Below are positions 6,668-14,710 of a stretch of 19,485 nt of DNA, one piece after another. Under the pieces are notes generated by a model. That model did no database searches. It was not told where the DNA came from and worked only from the letters and a program-made list of their open reading frames with translations. The stretch spans positions 1 through 19,485 of the forward strand of contig CALPRR020000024.1 of the NCBI GenBank assembly GCA_943326025.2, read 5' to 3'. The first letter of the stretch is position 1; each line of letters opens with the position of its first letter. Position numbers and translations under genes: made by a program. The stretch is from Candidatus Kuenenia stuttgartensis. Lineage in GTDB: Bacteria > Bacteroidota > Bacteroidia > Flavobacteriales_D > Crocinitomicaceae.

Positions 6668-8215
6668 ATGAATAGCGTATTAAAATTATATAAAACGTCT
6701 GTTTTTGGTGGTAGAAAATTTCCTGAAGAAGGTATTATTGTTGGTTATACAGCTTTGATTGAAAATTATAATTTATCAATGCCCTACCCGGAAATAATAA
6801 CACTTATAAGTCTAAAGAATAAGAAATATAAAACTTCTTCTTTTAACTTATATTCTAAAAGTTATGAACCCGAAAACAAGTTGGATAAACAAATTATTTT
6901 TGCACTAAAATATGAAGGAATTAATCTGTTGTTCTTTAAAAAACTATTTGAAAAATTAAATGAAGAACAACTGATTGAAATTATTCAAAAAGAACCAAGT
7001 AGTATTTATTCTAGAAAGATATGGTTCTTATATGAATGGTTAATGGAAAAAAAAATAGCAATTCATGATGCAGTTGTAAAAATTAAATATATTGAATTAG
7101 TAGATACCAAAATCCAATATGCTATTCATAATGGTGTAAAATCTGCTCGTCATCGAATAATAAATAATTTGCCTGGAAATATAGATTTTTGTCCTTTGAT
7201 TTTTAAGTCTGATAAAATCGAAAAACTTATTGAGACAAATTACTCACTGCAAAATATTACTTATTTAAAACCGTTTCATAAAGATTTATTGCAAAGGGCA
7301 GCTGCATTTTTATTACTTCAAGATTCAAAAGCTTCATTTACAATTGAAGGAGAAAATCCAACTAACAATCGTGCAATGCGATGGGGAAAAGCAATTGGGC
7401 AAGCTGGATCAAAAGATCTTACGATTGAAGAATTGTTACGTTTACAGCAAATTGTAATTGAAAATACCCGATTTCTTAAGATGGGTTTGAGAAAGGAAGG
7501 GGGATTTGTTGGGGAACATGATCGAATGACTGGTGAACCTTTGCCAGAGCATATTTCTGCTAAAGCGCAAGACATCCAGAAATTATTAGATGGATTACTC
7601 GAAGCTTACAATATAATGGAAACAAATCATTTCCATCCTGTATTGACTGCTGCATCAATCGCATTTGGTTTTGTCTTTATTCATCCATTTACAGATGGAA
7701 ATGGGCGAGTTCATCGCTATATTGTCCATCATATTTTGGATAAAATGAATTTTACTCAGCAAGGATTTATTTTCCCAATTTCAGCTTCAATATTGAATCA
7801 GATTGTTGATTATAGGAAAGTCTTAGAATCTTATTCACATTCTATTTTAGATTTCATAGAATGGAAAAAAACAAATTCAAACAATGTTGAAGTTACAAAT
7901 CATACAATAGATTATTATCGATATTTTGATGCTACAAAACAAGTCGAATTTTTATTTGATTGTGTAAAAGATACTATTGAAAATATTATTCCAAATGAAA
8001 TAAAATACATTCAGCAATTTGATGAAATGAAACGATACTTGGAAGATATTTTTGAAATGCCAGATAGTGTTGTAGCACTATTAATTCGTTTTTTAGAACA
8101 AAATAATGGAAGTTTATCTAAACGTGCTAAAGAGAAAGAATTTAGTCAGTTAAACGAAAAAGAAATTCAAGAAATTGAAGAGAATTACAAAAGCATATTT
8201 TTGGAAGTAAAATAA
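6668..8215 (+). CDS. Fic-domain protein, predicted self-inhibited AMP transferase
   Basis: The 515-residue protein carries the canonical Fic active site HPFTDGNGRVHR (His339 to about 350), with His339 as catalytic base and the GNGR loop binding nucleotide phosphates. Fic enzymes usually transfer AMP from ATP to Ser, Thr or Tyr of target proteins. Upstream, SFTIEG (Ser223, Glu227, Gly228) fits the inhibitory-helix motif (S/T)xxxE(G/N). Its position before the Fic core makes this look like a class II, self-inhibited enzyme that needs no separate antitoxin. The first 190 residues and the C-terminal 110 residues match no domain I can name; the C-terminal part looks helical. No signal peptide or membrane segment is seen, so it is probably cytosolic. 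It heads an apparent operon with the downstream pseudouridine synthase. The target is unknown. Confidence 0.92.
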   Translation: MNSVLKLYKTSVFGGRKFPEEGIIVGYTALIENYNLSMPYPEIITLISLKNKKYKTSSFNLYSKSYEPENKLDKQIIFALKYEGINLLFFKKLFEKLNEEQLIEIIQKEPSSIYSRKIWFLYEWLMEKKIAIHDAVVKIKYIELVDTKIQYAIHNGVKSARHRIINNLPGNIDFCPLIFKSDKIEKLIETNYSLQNITYLKPFHKDLLQRAAAFLLLQDSKASFTIEGENPTNNRAMRWGKAIGQAGSKDLTIEELLRLQQIVIENTRFLKMGLRKEGGFVGEHDRMTGEPLPEHISAKAQDIQKLLDGLLEAYNIMETNHFHPVLTAASIAFGFVFIHPFTDGNGRVHRYIVHHILDKMNFTQQGFIFPISASILNQIVDYRKVLESYSHSILDFIEWKKTNSNNVEVTNHTIDYYRYFDATKQVEFLFDCVKDTIENIIPNEIKYIQQFDEMKRYLEDIFEMPDSVVALLIRFLEQNNGSLSKRAKEKEFSQLNEKEIQEIEENYKSIFLEVK

Positions 8216-8233
8216 TTGGAGATTTTAAGTCAA

Positions 8234-9892
8234 ATGTCTAAACAAAATCAAACTGTTAAATTAAACTATTTTCGAAAATTCGAAGGTGATGTATCTACTG
8301 TTACTAGACCTGAAAAATTTACTTTTCCTTTTTACTATTCACCCGATCAATTAAGTGTTCAAGCTGCTAAAGAACTTCAAACTTATTTATTAGAACATGA
8401 TGAGTGGAATAAAGAATTCTGGTCTGAAAATGGAGGAAAAATGTTTGGGGTTTTAGTCGTCGAAAATGAAAAAAATGAAATTGGTTATTTGTCAGCTTTT
8501 TCAGGTAGATTGTTTGGTGAAAATATTCTTTCTTTTTTCGTGCCTCCAATTTATGATATTTTAGATGAAAATTGTTTTTATCACAAAGGTGAAGATGAAT
8601 TAAATCAATTGACAAAACAAATTATAGAATTAGAAAATTCGGAAGAATTAAAAAATCTAATAGCTTTTTATCAAAAAGAATCTGAATGTTCAGAACAAGA
8701 AATATCGAATTATAAATTAAAGCTAAAAGCCTCTAAAAAAAGAAGAGATGAATTGAGATCTTCAGGTTCTTTTGATGAAGAACAATTGATTAAAGAAAGT
8801 CAGCGAGAGAGATACCAATTGAAAGAATTGTCGAATCAATGGAAAAAAAAACTTTCCGATATAAAAGTTCAACTAGATGAATATCAAGAACAAATTTCAA
8901 CTTTAAAAAATCAACGAAGAATTCTTTCAGCTGAATTACAAGAAAAATTGTTTCAAGAATATAGAATTCTGAATTCAAAAAACACTTATAAAGATTTAAT
9001 AGAACTATTTTCAAATAAAACAGACGGAATTCCTCCTTCAGGAGCTGGAGATTGTGCAGTGCCTAAATTATTGCAATTTGCTTTTCAAAATAATTTAAAG
9101 CCTATTTCTATGGCGGAGTTTTGGTGGGGCGCTTCGCCTAAATCTGAAGTTAGAGTCCATGAAAATTATTATCCAGCTTGTAAAAGCAAATGTGAACCGA
9201 TTCTTAATTTTATGTTGGAAGGAATTGAAATGGAAGAAAATCCATTATTGAATCCTGAAAATGAAGTCACTGAATTAGAAATTATCTATGAAGATGATTT
9301 TTTGCTTGTAGTGAACAAACCAGCGAATTTTCTGTCAGTTCCAGGTAAATCAAAGTTAAAATCTGTTTACGACATTATAAAAGCCAATTATCCTTTAGCT
9401 GAAGGTCCATTGATTGTTCATCGTTTGGATATGGCAACTTCTGGTTTGTTATTAGTCGCAAAAACATTAGCCATTTATCATGATTTACAAAGTCAATTTA
9501 TAAAAAGAACAATTCAAAAAAGGTACGTCGCATTGTTGAATGGTAAAATTGAACAAAACGAAGGAATTATTGATTTACCAATCCGACCAGACATTGAAGA
9601 TCGCCCAAGACAATTGGTTTGTTTTGAACATGGTAAAAAAGCTACAACAAAATTTGAAGTGATTGAGCAAAAAGAAAACAAGACGCTCATCTATTTTTAT
9701 CCAATAACAGGCCGGACACATCAATTACGTATTCATGCTGCTCATCAATTAGGTTTGAATGCTCCAATAGTTGGTGATGAATTGTATGGCTCATTTTCAT
9801 CAAGATTGCATTTACATGCTGAAAGTTTAGAATTCGAACATCCCATTTCCAAAAAAAGAATCAAACTAAAATCGGAAGGTCGATTCGAGTGA
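8234..9892 (+). CDS. Long RluA-type RNA pseudouridine synthase with N-terminal extension
   Basis: The C-terminal part (about residues 320-552) is an RluA-family pseudouridine synthase that isomerises uridine in rRNA or tRNA. It contains VVNKPANFLSVPG, then HRLDMATSGLLLVAK with catalytic Asp399, and GRTHQLRIH. The N-terminal half is not an S4 domain. It holds a conserved block (FPFYYSP...KMFGVLVVEN..EIGYLSAFSG), a long coiled coil (about 125-245), then PPSGAGDCAVPKLLQ and EFWWGASPKSEVR. This layout is shared by a long RluA subfamily known in other bacteria. The exact RNA site modified is not predictable here. A TTG at 8216 is in frame, but ATG 8234 is preferred. The 18-bp gap to fic and the lack of a terminator suggest co-transcription. 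Confidence 0.92.
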   Translation: MSKQNQTVKLNYFRKFEGDVSTVTRPEKFTFPFYYSPDQLSVQAAKELQTYLLEHDEWNKEFWSENGGKMFGVLVVENEKNEIGYLSAFSGRLFGENILSFFVPPIYDILDENCFYHKGEDELNQLTKQIIELENSEELKNLIAFYQKESECSEQEISNYKLKLKASKKRRDELRSSGSFDEEQLIKESQRERYQLKELSNQWKKKLSDIKVQLDEYQEQISTLKNQRRILSAELQEKLFQEYRILNSKNTYKDLIELFSNKTDGIPPSGAGDCAVPKLLQFAFQNNLKPISMAEFWWGASPKSEVRVHENYYPACKSKCEPILNFMLEGIEMEENPLLNPENEVTELEIIYEDDFLLVVNKPANFLSVPGKSKLKSVYDIIKANYPLAEGPLIVHRLDMATSGLLLVAKTLAIYHDLQSQFIKRTIQKRYVALLNGKIEQNEGIIDLPIRPDIEDRPRQLVCFEHGKKATTKFEVIEQKENKTLIYFYPITGRTHQLRIHAAHQLGLNAPIVGDELYGSFSSRLHLHAESLEFEHPISKKRIKLKSEGRFE

Positions 9893-9937
9893 ATATTTAT
9901 TTTAAGCGCTATTTCATCTCTTAAAGCTTAAATTTCC

Positions 9938-9945
9938 TACATTTG
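9938..9945 (+). promoter_or_regulatory. Promoter (-7 box) of the ribF operon
   Basis: TACATTTG is a perfect Bacteroidota -7 box. The best upstream element is TTTC at 9912-9915, 22 nt away. Transcription would begin near 9951, so an alternative TTG start at 9952 would have no leader; this supports ATG 9979 for ribF. A weak 7-bp inverted repeat (9901-9907 with 9926-9932) lies just upstream and might end the previous transcript. Confidence 0.6.
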
Positions 9946-9978
9946 TAGTAATTGGAAACTCCAAAAAATATAAGATTA

Positions 9979-10917
9979 ATGAAGATTTTTAATAGTTTAG
10001 AAGAACTAGGACATATAACTAATCCAGTGATTACAATTGGATCGTTTGACGGCGTTCACCTAGGTCATCAAAAAATATTAAAAAAATTAAGAGAAGAAGC
10101 GGATAAAATTAATGGTGAAACAGTTTTGTTTACCTTTAAAGTTCACCCGAAGATGGTTTTATTTCCAGATTCTCATGGTATAAAATTGATTCAAGATCAA
10201 AAAGAAAAGAATTTAAAACTTTCTGAATATCAATTAGATAATTTAATATTATTTCCGTTCACAAAAGAGTTTTCTAATTTAACTGCATATCAATTTGTCA
10301 AAGAAATTTTAGTTGATAAAATTGGTGTAAAGAAGATTGTAATTGGTTACGATCATCAATTTGGAAATAATAGAGAAGGGAATATTGACTTTCTGAAATC
10401 AGTTTCAGAAGAGTTTGGTTTCGATGTAATTGAAATTTCAGCTGAAGAAATTGATGAAGTAAACATTAGTTCAACCAAAATTAGAAAAGCAATATTAGCT
10501 GGTGATATAAAAACAGCTAATTCGTATTTAAATGACACCTATGGTTTGTCAGGAACAGTTGTTAAAGGACAACAATTAGGTCGTAAAATTGGTTTTCCAA
10601 CGGCCAATATCAATGTTGAATTTCAAGATAAATTAATTCCTGGAAATGGCGTGTATTTTGTAAAGGTAATAGTAGAGGAAAAATTTTTACATGGTATGCT
10701 AAATATTGGTGTTCGACCGACAATTGATACAAATTTAACGAGAACGATTGAAGTAAATATATTTGATTTTGATCAAGAAATTTATGGTCAAGAGATAAAA
10801 ATAGAGTTTATTTCAAAAGTAAGAGAAGAACAAAAATTTGAGTCCTTAGATAAATTAATTCAACAACTGAAAGATGATGAAGACCATTGCCGTTCTATTA
10901 TTAGTGTTCGTAATTAA
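9979..10917 (+). CDS. ribF: Bifunctional riboflavin kinase / FAD synthetase
   Basis: RibF makes FMN from riboflavin and ATP, then FAD from FMN and ATP, in the cytosol. The 312-residue length is standard. The N-terminal nucleotidyltransferase domain (about 1-185) shows GSFDGVHLGHQ with the HxGH pair His27 and His30, GYDHQFGNNREGN (123-135) and ISSTKIR (163-169). The C-terminal kinase domain (about 188-305) has GRKIGFPTANI (201-211), GVYFVKV, NIGVRPT and VNIFDFDQEIYG. The upstream TTG at 9952 would add nine non-conserved residues at the transcription start, so ATG 9979 is chosen. Its last 44 bp overlap the next gene in another frame, which suggests translational coupling. Confidence 0.95.
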   Translation: MKIFNSLEELGHITNPVITIGSFDGVHLGHQKILKKLREEADKINGETVLFTFKVHPKMVLFPDSHGIKLIQDQKEKNLKLSEYQLDNLILFPFTKEFSNLTAYQFVKEILVDKIGVKKIVIGYDHQFGNNREGNIDFLKSVSEEFGFDVIEISAEEIDEVNISSTKIRKAILAGDIKTANSYLNDTYGLSGTVVKGQQLGRKIGFPTANINVEFQDKLIPGNGVYFVKVIVEEKFLHGMLNIGVRPTIDTNLTRTIEVNIFDFDQEIYGQEIKIEFISKVREEQKFESLDKLIQQLKDDEDHCRSIISVRN

Positions 10918-11449
10918 TTGCTTTTTTGCCCAAGAAAATTATAAAATTTATAGTTGGGAAAGTGCTCAGAAATTAGGAAAAGATACTGTTTATGGAATCA
11001 CTTTTTCTAAAACAAAATTCGATTCAATACCATCAGATTTAATTAATTACACGAATTTAAAATATTTGGATTTAAGTAAACACAAGCTTACATCATTACC
11101 ATATAATTTTTCTAATCTTAGTAAACTTGAGATCTTAAATTTGGAGAAAAACGATTTTGATTTATTTCCATTACAAATTTGCTCTTTAAAAAATCTAGAT
11201 ACACTTATAATAAATCGTAATGATTTTAGTACGTTTCCTATTCAAATATCGAATTTGAAAAATTTAGAATATTTGGATATTTGGGCAACTCCCATCATGT
11301 CTTTTCCACCGGCGTTTGATGAATTAAAATCACTAAAAAAAGTCGATGCAAGAGGAATAACGCATGGGAAAAATTTTCAAGAAGGAATAAGAGATCGTAT
11401 GCCTTGGGTGCATTTTATTTTTGATTTACCTTGTAACTGCGCTGATTAA
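10874..11449 (+). CDS. Secreted leucine-rich-repeat protein
   Basis: The 191-residue product has a signal peptide (MMKTIAVLLL then a hydrophobic core, with likely cleavage after FAQ, residue 20). It has four regular 23-residue leucine-rich repeats at 61-83, 84-106, 107-129 and 130-152, each of the form NLxxLxLxxNxFxxFPxxIxxLK, plus a partial fifth. The short C-terminal cap ends in CNCAD. LRR proteins bind partners, and no enzyme motif is seen. The start (ATG 10874, or ATG 10877) lies inside ribF. The signal peptide begins right at these codons, so the overlap of about 44 bp appears real. It probably shares the ribF transcript. Its partner is unknown; the exported peptidase gene 26 bp downstream is one candidate. 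Confidence 0.85.
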   Translation: MMKTIAVLLLVFVINCFFAQENYKIYSWESAQKLGKDTVYGITFSKTKFDSIPSDLINYTNLKYLDLSKHKLTSLPYNFSNLSKLEILNLEKNDFDLFPLQICSLKNLDTLIINRNDFSTFPIQISNLKNLEYLDIWATPIMSFPPAFDELKSLKKVDARGITHGKNFQEGIRDRMPWVHFIFDLPCNCAD

Positions 11450-11475
11450 AAGCACATTCAACTAATTACCACAGA

Positions 11476-12933
11476 ATGATATCAAAAATCAAATATATAT
11501 TCTTTCTAGTTGTATTAATAACATTTTCTTTTTCATCGAGAAATCGGGTTGGAAAACAAAAAGAGGATGGTAAAATTTTGATTGATGTTTTAAAGTCAAA
11601 AGAAGGAATCCTTGATTTAAATACTTCTTCAGATTCGTTAGAACATTACTTTAAGTTTTTAAATCAGCAATTGACAACAAAGAAAAGCTATTTAGAATTA
11701 TACAAATTATTTAGCTCTACTATTTCTAAATTACAATGTGGTCATACTCAATTATTTCCTTCAAAAAATGCATTTCGAGAATGGGTATATCAGCGAAAAT
11801 CTTTACCATTTGATTACGTCTTAGTAGGTAAAAAATTATATGTAAATGAATTAGTTAAAGAAGATGAAAAAATTATAAATGTTGGTATTAAAAAGGAACT
11901 TATAAAGACTATTCCTAAGAATTCAGAAATTATTTCAATTGATCATTTGACTGTTCCTCAAATGATGAATAAGATAGGTGAATATATTTCTTCCGATGAG
12001 AATGGAATTGATTTTAAATATTTCCAAGCAGCTCAATTATTCGAATTTTATAGAAATATAGCTACTGAGGGTAAAGATTCAATTCAGGTTATTTATTCAG
12101 AAAAGAAAGACACCACAGTTTTATATTTTAAAACAGGTGTCCCTCCTGTTAAAACAATAAATAAACGATTAAAAGCTTACTTTGATTTACAGAGTAAAAA
12201 TCAAAAAGATATAGGTAAATTTTCGATTCTAAAAAACAAATATGCCTATTTTAAATTTATTTCTTTTGCAGAATGTAGAGGCAATAAATACGAGAAATTT
12301 CTAAAAAAATCTTTTGAGGAAATAAAAAAGAAGAAAATTCAAAAATTAATAGTCGATCTTCGCGGAAATAATGGGGGACAAATGCAGTTTTCTTTCTTGA
12401 GATATATTGTAGGTCCAAATGTTTATCTTGGTAAATATCAAGTGAATAAACCTTTTGAACGATTTAAAAATCAACATATTTCAAAATTTAATGAAGACTT
12501 TAGAAACCACAAGAAATTAAGTAGATGGCAGAAAAAGAATAAACGAAAAGATGATGATTTTGAAGGTCAGATGAAGACTTTTTTGATAGAAAATGATTTA
12601 ATTTTTAAAGGAAAAATTATTGTAATTACTGATGCAGGTACATTTTCTGCGGCTTCAATTTTAGCCTGTCACTTAAAAACGTTAGCAAAAGCAAAATTGG
12701 TTGGTCAACCTGCAGGAGGAAGTTTTTATTGCGGAAATGCAGGAACATTACACGTAACTTTACCTTACACTAATTTTATGATGACAGTAAATCCCAACAC
12801 CTTTTATTCTCAACTTGAACGAGTTGAAAATCCGCAGTTGATAAAAATTCCTGATCTAATTCTTCAACCAGTTACGCCAAAAATGAAGAAGAAAGATGAC
12901 TGGTTCATCAATAAAGCGTGTAAAGCATTTTAA
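11476..12933 (+). CDS. Exported S41-family (C-terminal-processing-like) serine peptidase
   Basis: The 485-residue protein starts with a signal peptide or anchor (residues 1 to about 20, MISKIKYIFFLVVLITFSFS). An N-terminal region contains CGHT (88-91), a motif frequent in Bacteroidota S41 proteins. The catalytic peptidase domain follows: LIVDLRGNNGG (291-301), then TDAGTFSAAS, where Ser391 is the likely nucleophile, and KLVGQPAGGS. Compared with the usual SAAE/SAGE, the Glu after SAA is Ser394. The general-base Lys is not clearly assigned: a Lys-rich stretch (LKTLAKAK) follows. A PDZ domain is not obvious. It lies 26 bp after the LRR gene and is probably in the same operon. The substrate is unknown. 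Its stop codon touches the stop of the opposing methyltransferase gene. Confidence 0.87.
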   Translation: MISKIKYIFFLVVLITFSFSSRNRVGKQKEDGKILIDVLKSKEGILDLNTSSDSLEHYFKFLNQQLTTKKSYLELYKLFSSTISKLQCGHTQLFPSKNAFREWVYQRKSLPFDYVLVGKKLYVNELVKEDEKIINVGIKKELIKTIPKNSEIISIDHLTVPQMMNKIGEYISSDENGIDFKYFQAAQLFEFYRNIATEGKDSIQVIYSEKKDTTVLYFKTGVPPVKTINKRLKAYFDLQSKNQKDIGKFSILKNKYAYFKFISFAECRGNKYEKFLKKSFEEIKKKKIQKLIVDLRGNNGGQMQFSFLRYIVGPNVYLGKYQVNKPFERFKNQHISKFNEDFRNHKKLSRWQKKNKRKDDDFEGQMKTFLIENDLIFKGKIIVITDAGTFSAASILACHLKTLAKAKLVGQPAGGSFYCGNAGTLHVTLPYTNFMMTVNPNTFYSQLERVENPQLIKIPDLILQPVTPKMKKKDDWFINKACKAF

Positions 12934-13575
12934 TTATTTTTTTCTTACGATCATTAAGCCGTCTCTAATTGGTAATAAAACATTTTCCACTCTTGAGTCG
13001 TTGTGTAATTGAGCGTTAAAATCTTTTAGGATTTTTGTATCTAGATCTGATTTTTCGTATTCATTTACAACTTTTCCAGACCAAAGTACATTATCCGAAA
13101 TGATATAGCCACCTTTTCGTACTTTGTCAAAAACAAGATCGTAATAAGCTGCGTAATTTCGTTTATCCGCATCGATAAATACAATGTCAAATTCTTCGTT
13201 TAAGGTTGGAATCACATCCATTCCATTTCCGATGATTTGTTGAATTTTATTTTTGAAAGGCGATTTTTGTATGTATTTATCGACCATTTCTTCCAATTCA
13301 GGATTGACATCTACTGTGATTAAACGGCCATTTTCTGTTAATCCTTCTGCCAAGCAAAGAGCCGAATAACCAGTATACGTTCCTAATTCAAGAATTCGAT
13401 TTGGTTGAATCATTTTTGAAAGCATACTTAAAACTCTTCCTTGGTAATGTCCACTCAACATTCTAGGATTTAAAACTTTAACGTTTGTTTCTCGATTTAA
13501 TTCTTTTAGTAAATCTGATTCGATATCTGTGTGATCACATACGTAATCATCCAATTCTTGAGAAATGAATTCCAT
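12934..13575 (-). CDS. O-methyltransferase (COMT/CCoAOMT-like, SAM-dependent)
   Basis: The 213-residue class I methyltransferase matches the small cation-dependent O-methyltransferase family (family 3). SAM-binding motif I is LELGTYTGYSALCLA (62-76). The acidic residue after strand 2 lies in ITVDVNPE. Metal-binding residues are expected at FIDADKRNY (Asp135) and SDNVLWSGKV (Asp161, Asn162). These enzymes methylate catechol-like hydroxyls in other organisms; the bacterial substrate here is unknown. No signal peptide is seen. A perfect -7 promoter box lies just upstream, so it can be expressed apart from pfkA, though both run in the same direction 48 bp apart. Confidence 0.92.
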   Translation of the reverse strand: MEFISQELDDYVCDHTDIESDLLKELNRETNVKVLNPRMLSGHYQGRVLSMLSKMIQPNRILELGTYTGYSALCLAEGLTENGRLITVDVNPELEEMVDKYIQKSPFKNKIQQIIGNGMDVIPTLNEEFDIVFIDADKRNYAAYYDLVFDKVRKGGYIISDNVLWSGKVVNEYEKSDLDTKILKDFNAQLHNDSRVENVLLPIRDGLMIVRKK

Positions 13576-13596
13576 GTTCTTAATTAATGTAGAACA
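13575..13596. repeat. Inverted repeat over the methyltransferase start and promoter
   Basis: TGTTCT (13575-13580) and AGAACA (13591-13596) form 6-bp arms with a 10-nt AT-rich spacer. The repeat spans from the start codon into the -7 box, a good place for a repressor. A similar GTTCT-8 nt-AGAAC repeat sits at 873-890 before hutI. No regulator is identified, and chance is possible. Confidence 0.25.
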
Positions 13597-13602
13597 AAGG
13601 TA
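13595..13602 (-). promoter_or_regulatory. Promoter (-7 box) of the O-methyltransferase gene
   Basis: The minus strand reads TACCTTTG, a perfect Bacteroidota -7 box, ending 19 bp before the ATG. No good -33 TTTG is present at the expected distance, which falls at the end of the pfkA coding region. Confidence 0.55.
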
Positions 13603-13623
13603 CTAAATGAAAATTGAAAGATG

Positions 13624-14595
13624 TTATTTCGTTCTCAATTTGGCTAACAACTTGATTTTTTTCAAATCAGGAATAGAATTTTCTTTGATTCCTTGTTCAA
13701 TCGAGCAAGTAACTAAATGTTCGCCTTCAGTTCCAATCATTAAATTCGTTTTTCCTTCCTTTAATAATTCGATCGCAAACGATCCCATTCTAGTTGCTAT
13801 AATACGGTCTAAAGCGGAAGGACTTCCTCCTCGTTGAATGTGACCAAGAACAGAACAACGTAAGTCGTAATCGGGTAGGAAAGGTTTAACTTTTTCCATT
13901 AATTCCAATGCACCACCCCATTCGTCTCCTTCAGCAACCATGATGATTGAACCTCTTCGACCTTTGTTTTGAGCTTTAATATCACGAACTAATTTTTCAA
14001 TATCCATGTGTTTTTCAGGAATCAACACATTCTCTGCTCCAGAAGAAATAGCAGAATTTAAGGCAATAAAACCGGCATCTCTTCCCATTACTTCGATGAA
14101 AAATATGCGGTGATGACTTGCTGCGGTATCTCTTATTTTATCAACGGCTTCTGTAACCGTGTTTAATGCTGTATCATATCCAATTGTATGATCTGTTCCA
14201 TAAATATCATTGTCAATCGTTCCGGGGATGCCGATTATTGGAATATTCATTTCTTGCCCTAAATGATAAGCTCCGGTAAAAGATCCATCGCCACCAATGA
14301 CAACTAATCCATCAATGTTTTCAGATTTTAAGTAATCAATTGCTTTTAATCGTCCTTCTAATTCCATGAATTCTTTGCAACGAGCCGTTCCTAAGATTGT
14401 TCCACCACGATGTATGATATTGTCAACATCAGTGTATTCCATTTCATAACCTTTACGATCAATCATTCCCTGAAATCCATCATAGATACCAAAAGGTACG
14501 ATAGAGTAGTGCAGACATGTTTTTACAACTGCTCGAATACAAGCGTTCATTCCTGGTGAATCTCCTCCTGATGTGATTAATGCAATTTTTTTCAT
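13624..14595 (-). CDS. pfkA: ATP-dependent 6-phosphofructokinase
   Basis: PfkA phosphorylates fructose 6-phosphate to fructose 1,6-bisphosphate in glycolysis. The 323 residues match the bacterial homotetramer type. Motifs are TSGGDSPGMN (8-17) for ATP, GGDGS (101-105), PGTIDNDI (124-131) with catalytic base Asp128, and the sugar-phosphate-binding MGRDAGFIAL (170-179, Arg172). Gly104 in GGDGS indicates ATP rather than pyrophosphate as donor, since pyrophosphate enzymes usually have Asp there. The ATG at 14595 gives the conserved MKKIALITSGGDSPG start. It is divergent from the sigma factor gene, with a 115-bp shared promoter region. Confidence 0.97.
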   Translation of the reverse strand: MKKIALITSGGDSPGMNACIRAVVKTCLHYSIVPFGIYDGFQGMIDRKGYEMEYTDVDNIIHRGGTILGTARCKEFMELEGRLKAIDYLKSENIDGLVVIGGDGSFTGAYHLGQEMNIPIIGIPGTIDNDIYGTDHTIGYDTALNTVTEAVDKIRDTAASHHRIFFIEVMGRDAGFIALNSAISSGAENVLIPEKHMDIEKLVRDIKAQNKGRRGSIIMVAEGDEWGGALELMEKVKPFLPDYDLRCSVLGHIQRGGSPSALDRIIATRMGSFAIELLKEGKTNLMIGTEGEHLVTCSIEQGIKENSIPDLKKIKLLAKLRTK

Positions 14596-14629
14596 GTTGC
14601 TTTGATTGAGCGAATTCTGATTACTTGAC

Positions 14630-14661
14630 TAAATGTACATTTAAAAATTGAAAAATTCAAG
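14630..14661 (-). promoter_or_regulatory. Candidate promoter of pfkA
   Basis: On the minus strand CTTG (complement of 14658-14661), 20 nt, then TACATTTA (complement of 14630-14637) fit the Bacteroidota pattern with one mismatch in each box. The leader would be about 30 nt. On the plus strand, TAACTTTT at 14664-14671 is a possible but weaker -7 box for the sigma factor gene. Confidence 0.5.
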
Positions 14662-14710
14662 ATTAACTTTTTGATTTCAGAATCTTTTTGCAAAAATTTC
14701 TTTTCTTTTT

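Noticed and set aside
8216..8233. TTG start for the pseudouridine synthase
   Set aside because: It abuts the fic stop and adds six unsupported residues; ATG 8234 is the simpler start.
9901..9932. TTTAAGC/GCTTAAA hairpin as terminator of the pseudouridine synthase gene
   Set aside because: The 7-bp stem is AT-rich with an 18-nt loop and a poor T-tract; too weak to list as a feature by itself.
13607..13837. Plus-strand frame of 76 codons over the 3' end of pfkA
   Set aside because: It lies antisense to conserved pfkA sequence and has no support of its own.
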